From the NCBI GenBank assembly GCA_009840165.1, contig VXOG01000101.1:1-38827 (forward strand): 38,827 bases of DNA. Reading direction: 5' to 3'. The notes beneath the pieces are model-generated. The model saw nothing but the letters and a program-made list of their open reading frames with translations, ran no database searches and had not been told where the DNA came from. The translations under genes were made by a program, and so were the position numbers. This document shows positions 33,024-38,827 of this stretch, one piece after another. Within the stretch, counting starts at the first letter, position 1, and each line of letters opens with the position of its first letter. This stretch comes from Chloroflexota bacterium (GTDB taxonomy: Bacteria > Chloroflexota > Dehalococcoidia > Lucifugimonadales > UBA3495).

Positions 33024-33400
33024 CCCAAAACCCATTCGTCGTTAGATATCTGGACACCCTCGCTAACTCCCTTGATGATGAGGCCGGCGGCCTCATCATT
33101 AGGGGCATCGTTTACTGCCAAAAAGACGTAGCGTTGCGGGTCAGTCTGTCTTTTCAATACGACCGTGGCCACCTCCCTCACCGCGTCCGGTGTCACCGAT
33201 TCGCCTATGTTGGCTGGCAAGTCGGAGGCAACCTGCTCCTCAAGTACCACAACCTCCACGTCAACCCCGACGACTACATACACCGCGTGTACCACCCGGA
33301 TACCGGCAAGCAGATACTTTACGAACGCCTGGAACGCCACCAATTCCCAACGTTCGCCGAAGTCCTGGACGAACCGGAATACCTGGCCCAAAGCATCTAG
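32924..33400 (+). CDS. TumE/DUF6516-like toxin candidate
   Basis: This 158-residue protein is placed after, and overlaps by 100 bases, the antitoxin-like gene. GAGG eight bases before the ATG at 32924 supports this start and translational coupling. The core (about 20-140) alternates beta strands (LIIRGIVYCQ, VALRVSLSFQYD, NLLLKYHNLHV) and ends with HQFPTFAEVLDE. That resembles the 'LPTFPHHxH...LEEVL' end of TumE-like toxins, a class of small toxins whose mechanism I cannot derive here. The assignment rests on general pattern, size and gene order. The alternative is an unrelated small accessory protein of the methylase. An 11-bp palindrome lies inside the coding sequence (33075-33099). Confidence 0.5.
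   Translation: MVFRLSRIGIPPGTDPHGWQSWDNYRTVQDIRLAQNPFVVRYLDTLANSLDDEAGGLIIRGIVYCQKDVALRVSLSFQYDRGHLPHRVRCHRFAYVGWQVGGNLLLKYHNLHVNPDDYIHRVYHPDTGKQILYERLERHQFPTFAEVLDEPEYLAQSI
33075..33099. repeat. Perfect 11-bp inverted repeat inside the toxin-like gene
   Basis: ATGATGAGGCC and GGCCTCATCAT flank a 3-base loop (GGC). In the frame it encodes DDEAGGLII. In mRNA it would be a very stable hairpin about 150 bases after the start codon. Confidence 0.8.
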
Positions 33401-33686
33401 CGCCAGCCGCCACCCGTTTGCGAGGGTCGTCCTTGCCTCACATCTGATCGACATCACCCCTTGACAGCCCATCAACCGAACGTATATGCTAATATCATCT
33501 AGATACAGCACGTGCTCAAAACCCAAATTAGAGAGGCAGGAATCCCGCATCGACGGCCAACCCCGTCAGTTCAAAATCGCAACCGATTCAGGTGGCAATT
33601 CGCCGATTTCGGACGAACAACTCACCGGCGGTGCCCCACTGGGTCACCGGGACCGTTCGGACCCGCGTGGAGGGACGCAAGCCAGG

Positions 33687-33723
33687 CTCCCTCTCCCCTT
33701 GCGGGAGAGGGCTGGGGTGAGGG
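33687..33723. repeat. Dispersed repeat with CCCTCTCCC/GGGAGAGGG stem
   Basis: Arms CCCTCTCCC (33689-33697) and GGGAGAGGG (33703-33711) with a CTTGC-containing loop are followed by CTGGGGTGAGGG. This is a very common type of intergenic repeat in many bacterial genomes and differs from the ATTCC family. Confidence 0.7.
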
Positions 33724-33735
33724 TATCAACCCCCG

Positions 33736-33885
33736 CTCATGGTGAGCCTGTCTAACCAAATCGTCCCGCGACCACGGAACGACCGTTCAAATAGTTGCGT
33801 ACCCAATCGGCCGTATGCTGACAACGATGAGAGATTCCTGCCTCTCGCCAACCAACCCACCGCTCATCCTGAGCCTGTCGAAGGA
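33736..33885. repeat. Two partial copies of a GAGCCTGTCGAA-type repeat
   Basis: CTCATGGTGAGCCTGTCT (33736-33753) and CTCATCCTGAGCCTGTCG (33863-33880, then AAGGA) are two variants of the same widespread intergenic repeat, about 110 bases apart. Confidence 0.6.
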
Positions 33886-34008
33886 CAAAGGAGCAAGCCC
33901 AGCAAATACCGCCAATTTATCCCGAAATTCTCTGAATGCGGTAAATCCCGATTCAGACTAAACCCCGGCATCCGACACACTTTCCTCAACGTGGTCAACA
34001 CCATCACG

Positions 34009-34014
34009 TATAAT
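34009..34014 (+). promoter_or_regulatory. -10 element candidate for the VOC gene
   Basis: A perfect TATAAT stands 90 bases before the ATG at 34104. The -35 region (around 33985-33991) is weak, so the call rests mainly on the hexamer and its position. Confidence 0.35.
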
Positions 34015-34103
34015 GCCGGCCAATCCACTCCGTTTCCGCCAGCCGAGCGGCGAATCCACACGGATTGCGGACTGAACCGAGCATTGCACAGGAGGAAATC
34101 GTC

Positions 34104-34646
34104 ATGGGTATTCAGATCAAGCGCGTCGGCCACGTTGGGATTCTGGTTTCCGATTTTGAACGGTCTTTCGAGTTTTACACCAAGGTGCTGGGCTGCAAAG
34201 TCACATCCCGCCGCAGCCGGCCGGACGGCTCCGAATCGGCCTTCCTGCGGTTTGACGAAACCCACCACGATTTCGTCATCGCCAGCGCCCCGGATGGCGT
34301 GGACGTTTCGGAGAACGTACCGGGACACGCCCGCCTGGTGCAACAGGTCGCCTTTGAAGTGGAAAACCGGGACGAATTTATGAAGGCCCTGGCCCACATC
34401 CACACCCACGGCGCGGAAATCGTCAGCGGGCCATTGACCCACGGCATCGAGGCCGGCGGCAACCTCGAAGGCAGTGGCAGCCGCTCCTTCTACTTCCTGG
34501 ACCCGGACGGCAACCGGCTGGAGATCTTCTGCGACGGCATGAAAGTTCCCAACGGTGAGCAGTTCCCCAGGGCGGAATACGCCGACGCCATCAAGGACTT
34601 CATGGCCAAGAAGGCCGCGAAGGAAGCGGAACTCTCCGCCGACTAG
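34104..34646 (+). CDS. VOC superfamily protein, ring-cleavage dioxygenase-like
   Basis: The 180 residues carry two VOC modules. The first begins with VGHVGILVSDFERSFEFYTK, with metal His in GHVGI. The second has VQQVAFEVENRDEF and ends SRSFYFLDPDGNRLEIFCD, with the terminal metal Glu (RLEIF). In extradiol dioxygenases the middle position is usually His (LHHxAFEV); here it is Gln (VQQVAFEV), so iron binding and the reaction may differ. A charged tail (FMAKKAAKEAELSAD) follows. The ATG at 34104 has AGGAGG eight bases upstream. A textbook terminator follows at 34674-34700, so this is a monocistronic unit. The substrate is unknown. Confidence 0.85.
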   Translation: MGIQIKRVGHVGILVSDFERSFEFYTKVLGCKVTSRRSRPDGSESAFLRFDETHHDFVIASAPDGVDVSENVPGHARLVQQVAFEVENRDEFMKALAHIHTHGAEIVSGPLTHGIEAGGNLEGSGSRSFYFLDPDGNRLEIFCDGMKVPNGEQFPRAEYADAIKDFMAKKAAKEAELSAD

Positions 34647-34673
34647 CAACACCATTCCCAGAAGTCGGCAACA

Positions 34674-34700
34674 GGCCCGGGAGTGTGTCCCGGGCCTTTT
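34674..34700 (+). terminator. Rho-independent terminator after the VOC gene
   Basis: Stem GGCCCGGGA / TCCCGGGCC, 9 bp and perfect, with loop GTGTG and TTTT directly after, 27 bases downstream of the stop codon. Confidence 0.85.
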
Positions 34701-34797
34701 CGAAGTCCCGGAGAGCGGCCTCTCACGCCGAACCGTCATTCCGGCGAAAGCCGGAATCCAGAACATTCCTAACACAGCGATTTCCTGGATTCCCGCC
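34693..34797. repeat. Composite palindromic repeat, long form
   Basis: It contains the GAAA-loop palindrome at 34738-34757, then ATCCAGAAC..., then the start of the second hairpin (TGGATTCCCGCC). About 100 bp aligns with the copy at 38430-38533, including the leader TTTTCGAAGTCCCG and CGAACCGTC just before the first stem. The repeat begins at the tail of the terminator. Confidence 0.8.
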
Positions 34798-34855
34798 CCG
34801 TGTCAAGCACGGGGGACGCTCTTTCGCCGGAATCACGGCAACGTGTCAACGCGCC

Positions 34856-35737
34856 CTAACCCTGGCGAACGAACTTGTCCACCCCGGTGCCGTCGCTGAG
34901 GCCAACGTAAATGTCGCCGCGCGAGTCCACCCAGCTGCCGTGCCCGGGGCCGCGACAGTCAAAGCGGGACAGCACGTTCCCGGAAGCGTCCAGCACGCTT
35001 ACCCGAGCTGAGGAATCACCTACAGGGCCCTCACTGACCACCAGGTTCCCCTCGCTGTCCACGGAGATGTCCATGGGCCGTTGGATGTCATCCCAGATGG
35101 CGATGAACTCGCCGTCCAGGTTGAAAAGCTGCATCCGGTGGTTTTCCCGATCGCACAGGAAGATCGTATCGTTGTGGATCAGCAGGCTGTGGGGCAGGTG
35201 AAAGTGCCCCGGCTCGCTCTTGCCCGGTTCTCCCCAGGATTGCTTGAGCTGGCCATCCCAGCTGAACCGGTGGATGCGCGCGTTGCGGTATCCGTCGGCT
35301 ACGTACAGGTCGCCCGACGGCGACGGGATCAGTTCGGTGGGGTAGTTGAAGGGGCCGGCAGACCTGGGGCATAGGTCGCCCGGATTTTCGCAGCCGGTAT
35401 CCGAGTGTACGCCATGGCGTCCCAGCATTTGGACGGGCTTGCCGTCGATGGTATAGACCAGGCAGACCGAGTTGTCCCGGTCGGTCAGGTAAACCGTGTC
35501 CTCCTCGTCAATGTAGATGCCGTGGGCAAACGAAAATGCGCCGTTGCCCCAACTGTCCAGCAGGTTGCCGTCCCGGTCGAAGATCAGGATGGGCGGGTCC
35601 TTGCGCTGGAATGCGAAAACCCGGTCCTGGGAGTCGGTGGCGATGGCGCTGACCATGGCGAACGTTTCGCCCTCGGGTAGCCTGGCCCAGTTTTCCACCA
35701 CTTCGTATGTGTACTTGCCGCTTCCTACGGTCGTCAT
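34856..35737 (-). CDS. NHL-repeat beta-propeller protein
   Basis: The 293 residues form about six NHL blades. Each shows the pattern of a strand pair with 'DSxGNLYVxD' and 'V.VFDxDG' elements: DSQDRVFAFQRKDPPILIFD, DEEDTVYLTDRDN, SPSGDLYVADGYRNARIHRF, DTIFLCDRENHRMQLFN, DSEGNLVVSEG, and DSRGDIYVGLSDG. No signal peptide is evident, so it is likely cytoplasmic. The pattern resembles peptidyl-alpha-hydroxyglycine amidating lyase-type propellers, but I see no basis to assign a reaction. AAAGGAGG eight bases before the ATG at 35737 sets the start. It diverges from the luciferase-like gene with about 160 bases between. Confidence 0.85.
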   Translation of the reverse strand: MTTVGSGKYTYEVVENWARLPEGETFAMVSAIATDSQDRVFAFQRKDPPILIFDRDGNLLDSWGNGAFSFAHGIYIDEEDTVYLTDRDNSVCLVYTIDGKPVQMLGRHGVHSDTGCENPGDLCPRSAGPFNYPTELIPSPSGDLYVADGYRNARIHRFSWDGQLKQSWGEPGKSEPGHFHLPHSLLIHNDTIFLCDRENHRMQLFNLDGEFIAIWDDIQRPMDISVDSEGNLVVSEGPVGDSSARVSVLDASGNVLSRFDCRGPGHGSWVDSRGDIYVGLSDGTGVDKFVRQG

Positions 35738-35851
35738 GCTACTGGCCTCCTTTCGTGTGGATGCGCGTTGATCGGTTGACTCCGCTATTGTAGCGCGTCA
35801 GACGCCACAGGATTCGCGGAGCGGCAGTTCGTTTTGTCGTCAAGCCTGATA

Positions 35852-35857
35852 TACAAT
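35852..35857 (+). promoter_or_regulatory. -10 element candidate for the monooxygenase gene
   Basis: TACAAT (5/6 match) stands 44 bases before the ATG at 35901, in the region shared with the divergent NHL gene. No good -35 hexamer was found at the right distance. Confidence 0.35.
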
Positions 35858-35900
35858 GCAATCTCCATTGACCTAACCTTTGACACGAGGATATCCGTAC

Positions 35901-37022
35901 ATGGCATTGCAGTTTGGAGTATTCGACCACATTGAGCCAATCCCCGGCGTACCGCTGGACCAGATTTACCGGGAGCGGTTGGACCAGATCGAGCAGTTGG
36001 AGTCCGCCGGGTTTTACTCCTACCACTTGGCGGAGCATCACACGCCGGCGGTGCATAGTCTCGCCCCGTCCCAGAACGTGTTTCTCGCGGCGGCGGCCGA
36101 ACGCACGAAGACCATGCGGCTGGGCCCGTGCGTCTATGTTCTGCCGCTGCATCACCCCGTGCGCCTGATCGAGGAAATCTGCATGTTGGACAACCTCAGC
36201 GGCGGGCGCATGGACATCGGCGTGGGTCGCGGCGGGATCATCGAAGCCTACTTCTGGGGACAGGAAGGGGACGTCGAGGTCAACTACGCGCGGTACCTCG
36301 AAACGCTGGCGGTGGTCAAGGAGGGCTTGGCCAACGATTCGCTGACCTACCAGGGCGAGTTCTACAGCTTCGACGACCTGCCCATGCGCCTGCGCCCCAT
36401 ACAGGACCCGCATCCTCCTTTCTGGTACATGAGGAACGTGGAAACCTCGGCCGTCAACGGGATGCACTCCATCATCGTGGGCAACCTGGGCTCGTTCCAG
36501 GCCAACGTGGAACGCTATTTCCAGTTGTGGGATGAGCACCAGGGGCCGGGCGCGCTGAATGCACAGGGCGAAGCGCCCAAGATCGGCCTGGTCAACCACC
36601 TGTACCTGGCCAAAACGGATCAGGAAGCCGCCGAGATCGCTCAACCCGCCTGGGATCAGTACAAGTGGAACCTGGCCGCCCCTCGACGGTTGGAGGCGGA
36701 ACGGCGGGGCCTCACTCAGTTCATGGGAAGCGACGCCAATCCCCGGCCCTCCAACCTGCCGGACCGGGAGGCCCAGGACAGCCCGACCACCGCGACGCGG
36801 AGAACCGGCGCCGCGGCCCTCGAGGAGCACGCGGCGCGTGGCGGCGCCGGTTTCAATGTCGTCGCCGGCTCACCCGACTCCATCCGGAGCTACATGGACG
36901 ACTATCTTGAGACCGGCGCCAACTACTTCGTCGCCGGCTTCCAGTGGGGCCACCTTTCCCATGAGGAGACCATGCGCTCCATAGATTTGTTTGTGTCGGA
37001 AGTCATGCCCCACTATTTTTGA
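35901..37022 (+). CDS. Luciferase-like flavin-dependent monooxygenase (LLM class)
   Basis: This protein of about 373 residues has the bacterial-luciferase barrel. Visible pieces are MALQFGVFDHIE, a first strand-helix (LDQIEQLESAGFYSYHLAEH), HHPVRLIEEICMLDNLSGGR (typical LLM core), MDIGVGRGG (flavin-phosphate region), and the late VVAGSPDSIRSYMDDYLETG. Members use reduced FMN or F420 to oxygenate or reduce diverse substrates; none is deducible here. Residues of about 260-310 form a charged loop (RRLEAERRGL, PTTATRRTGAAALEEHAARG). The ATG at 35901 has GAGG ten bases upstream; an upstream TTG at 35880 is less likely. It converges on the MFS gene with 18 bases between stops. Confidence 0.88.
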   Translation: MALQFGVFDHIEPIPGVPLDQIYRERLDQIEQLESAGFYSYHLAEHHTPAVHSLAPSQNVFLAAAAERTKTMRLGPCVYVLPLHHPVRLIEEICMLDNLSGGRMDIGVGRGGIIEAYFWGQEGDVEVNYARYLETLAVVKEGLANDSLTYQGEFYSFDDLPMRLRPIQDPHPPFWYMRNVETSAVNGMHSIIVGNLGSFQANVERYFQLWDEHQGPGALNAQGEAPKIGLVNHLYLAKTDQEAAEIAQPAWDQYKWNLAAPRRLEAERRGLTQFMGSDANPRPSNLPDREAQDSPTTATRRTGAAALEEHAARGGAGFNVVAGSPDSIRSYMDDYLETGANYFVAGFQWGHLSHEETMRSIDLFVSEVMPHYF

Positions 37023-37040
37023 GCATCCTGACGCGCCCGG

Positions 37041-38270
37041 CTACACCCGCAGTCGCCGCAGGGTCGGTCGCCACAGCCCCAGCGCCGACGCGATGGCGAG
37101 GTAGATCGCGGCGCCCCCCGCGAAGGCGGCGGTCCAACTGATGTACTCGGCGACCAGCGTCATCGGATAGGAGCCGATGAACATGAGGGCGGCGGAAACG
37201 TACCAAACGCTCATCACCCGGCCCTGGAACTCCGCCGGTACCGAGAGTTGCAGCACCGTCGTGCCCATGGGCACGATGCTGCCCATTCCGACCAGGAACA
37301 AAATCGCCCACGACAGCCAGAACCACTGCGACCAGGCCAGGCAGAACAGGGCAATGCCGAACAGGAATATGCAACCCAACAGCAGCCAGTTCTTGTGCGG
37401 TGAGTTTCCCATCGACGCCATGATAAAGGTGCCGGACAGCGAGCCGATACCTGCGCCCGTCATCAGCAAGCCGGCTCCACCGGCGCCGGTGTCCAACGCC
37501 AGTTTCCCGAATGCGGGCAACAACTGGGAATAGGGCATGGCGAAGAATCCAAAGGCGAACCCGATGCCGATGACCGTGAACGTTACCGGGTTCGACCAGC
37601 AGTAACGAAGCCCTCCCCACAGCTCGGTCAGAATGTTCGACCCTGCCTCACGCGCCGCCGGCGGCACGTGCCGGACCAAAAGCAACGTCGCCGTGCCGAT
37701 GACGAAGCAGCCGGCCGCCAGATACGATGCCGCCGCTATGCCCGCCAGTTCGATGACTCCGCCAGCCACCGCCGGGCCGATAATGCGCCCGGAGTTCATC
37801 ACCGCCGAATTCAGGAGAACGGCGTTCATCAGGTCATCCCGGTCCACCAAATCGCGGACGATGGCCAAACGGGCCGGCGTGTTGATGGCCTGGAGCGTTC
37901 CCAAAACGAAAGCCGCCGCGTAGGTGTGCCATAAGACGACCAACCCGGCAGTCTCCAGCACGGCGATCCCCAGGACCAGGATGGCAACCAGAGCCTGGGT
38001 CAACATCAGCAGTCCGCGCCGGTCGAACCGGTCGGCGAACGTGCCTCCGAACAGCACGAACCCCAGCGTGGGCGTCCCATAGAGGAAAATCATGAAACCC
38101 ATGCGGGCGGCGGAATCGGTAAGCTCCAGTACCAACCAACCCAGGATCAGGAACTGCATTCCCCGGCCCAATGCCTGAGCATTCGAGCCGATCCAGAACC
38201 AGCGATAATCGCGGTGGCGCAGCGCGCGAAAGGTCTGGAGCTTGCGGCCAATGGCCAGAATCTGGATCAA
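37041..38270 (-). CDS. MFS transporter, exporter-like
   Basis: The 409 residues contain about 12 membrane helices. The major facilitator motif A between helices 2 and 3 is present (GGTFADRFDRRG, about 75-86). The overall pattern (short cytoplasmic start with LRHRDYRWFWIGSN, then AQALGRGMQF) resembles MFS_3 proteins such as enterobactin exporter EntS. The cargo is unknown; drug or siderophore-type export is a family-level guess. The start appears to be a TTG at 38270 with GAAG nearby; the next in-frame Met is in the first helix, so this is accepted with some doubt. The reading frame's GC content matches its neighbours. Confidence 0.88.
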   Translation of the reverse strand: MIQILAIGRKLQTFRALRHRDYRWFWIGSNAQALGRGMQFLILGWLVLELTDSAARMGFMIFLYGTPTLGFVLFGGTFADRFDRRGLLMLTQALVAILVLGIAVLETAGLVVLWHTYAAAFVLGTLQAINTPARLAIVRDLVDRDDLMNAVLLNSAVMNSGRIIGPAVAGGVIELAGIAAASYLAAGCFVIGTATLLLVRHVPPAAREAGSNILTELWGGLRYCWSNPVTFTVIGIGFAFGFFAMPYSQLLPAFGKLALDTGAGGAGLLMTGAGIGSLSGTFIMASMGNSPHKNWLLLGCIFLFGIALFCLAWSQWFWLSWAILFLVGMGSIVPMGTTVLQLSVPAEFQGRVMSVWYVSAALMFIGSYPMTLVAEYISWTAAFAGGAAIYLAIASALGLWRPTLRRLRV

Positions 38271-38827
38271 CTACTTCACCGGATTTGCCGTTTTGGATTG
38301 CGGTTGGTGTGACTTTTCAACGACACGGAGCCTGCAACTTTCACCAACGTCCCGCCCCTTTGGGAACATATCAATCCGACAAATATCAGGTTGATGCCGC
38401 TCCGTCAATCACCTTCCGGGCCTCACCAGGGCTTTTTCAAGTCCCGTATGATAGCCCTTCAGCTCGAACCGTCATTCCGGCGAAAGCCGGAATCCAGAGC
38501 ATTCCAAACGCAACGGATTCATGGATTCCCGCCTTCAGGGGGCAGCCACTGACGCGCCTCCAGCCGTCAATCCTGCAACCCGCAAGGCCTTCCGCTCCTA
38601 GCGGATAACAATCTACTGACACTTCCTCCTTGCCCCCATGCTCCCCTCACCCCTACCATATTAACAACCCACTTAACAACCTGACCGTCCACGGCTATCA
38701 GTACCCCACCGCCTGAGGACGCCGGCCATCATGCCCAACTCAAAGTGCCACTCCACCAAATCCTCCCACCCGCCTGCCAAAACCCATGAAAACGCCACCC
38801 AATCCCGCCCAATCCAACCTCATGCAC
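38271..38827. other. Right-end intergenic region
   Basis: About 560 bp. It contains the composite repeat at 38430-38533 and no gene I can support. The last 200 bp (38630-38827) is C/A-rich on the plus strand and open in short frames only. The MFS promoter should lie near 38280-38400 but was not located. Confidence 0.5.
38430..38533. repeat. Composite palindromic repeat, second long copy
   Basis: It contains the GAAA-loop palindrome at 38474-38493, then ATCCAGAGCATTCC and TGGATTCCCGCC of the second hairpin. It aligns over about 100 bp with 34693-34797, with scattered substitutions. Confidence 0.8.

Larger units (their letters stand above)
33401..34103. other. Repeat-rich geneless interval
   Basis: About 700 bp with no convincing gene. 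A promoter-like pair, TTGACA (33461-33466) and TATATG (33483-33488) with 16 bases between, leads into a stretch with short frames (e.g. RQESRIDGQPRQFKIATDSG near 33530-33590) of unknown meaning. Three dispersed-repeat pieces follow (33687-33723, 33736-33753, 33863-33885). The -10 hexamer TATAAT at 34009-34014 may serve the VOC gene at 34104. Confidence 0.5.

Noticed and set aside
33020..33550. 176-codon frame antisense to the toxin-like gene
   Set aside because: The sense frame has a good start site and strand pattern. The antisense frame mirrors it through the palindrome and has no known family.

Overview
The window looks like chromosomal DNA of a GC-rich, free-living bacterium. My best guess is a member of the Chloroflexota, in the Dehalococcoidia/SAR202 range. 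That is inference from gene content: tandem CaiB/BaiF CoA-transferases, a DUF35/thiolase pair, luciferase-like monooxygenase, VOC proteins, a kinase fused to its own response regulator, and an ImuB-like/DnaE2 pair. No rRNA, tRNA or CRISPR array was seen, so the taxonomy is not anchored.

Layout. 1-2043 is a decayed margin: an IS30 transposase remnant, a VOC gene, an internally deleted IS630-type element with intact ends, and a frameshifted gene. 2078-4558 is a one-polypeptide two-component system (GAF-PAS-HisKA-HATPase-REC-winged helix). 5242-12463 holds two consecutive exported multi-domain proteins (about 734 and 1632 residues) built from DUF11-like, cadherin-like, Ig-like and fibronectin-III-like modules. 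12720-17467 is a coenzyme A-linked catabolic block: a fused double CoA-transferase, a small HAD protein, a zinc-ribbon/OB-fold DUF35 protein and a thiolase fold lacking its nucleophile. It converges on an NDUFAF7-like methyltransferase. 19333-24619 is an imelysin, di-haem oxidoreductase, second imelysin and HTTM/gamma-carboxylase-like group, probably for iron or copper handling at the cell surface.

24981-29611 (minus strand) encodes error-prone polymerase DnaE2 and a catalytically dead ImuB-like partner with a beta-clamp motif. Diverging from it is a 969-residue adenine DNA methyltransferase with a possible N-terminal nuclease domain, followed by a two-gene overlapping toxin-antitoxin-like pair. 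The stretch 33401-34103 is repeat-rich and geneless. The right end holds a second VOC protein, an NHL beta-propeller, a luciferase-like monooxygenase and an MFS exporter.

A family of short palindromic repeats (stem ATTCCGGC or ATTCCCGC, 4-base loop) is scattered through the window. One copy, together with tandem repeats, lies in frame inside the HTTM gene. The most interesting items are this repeat-derived protein insertion, the methylase/toxin-antitoxin island next to the mutagenesis cassette, and the asymmetric double CoA-transferase with its nucleophile-less thiolase neighbours.
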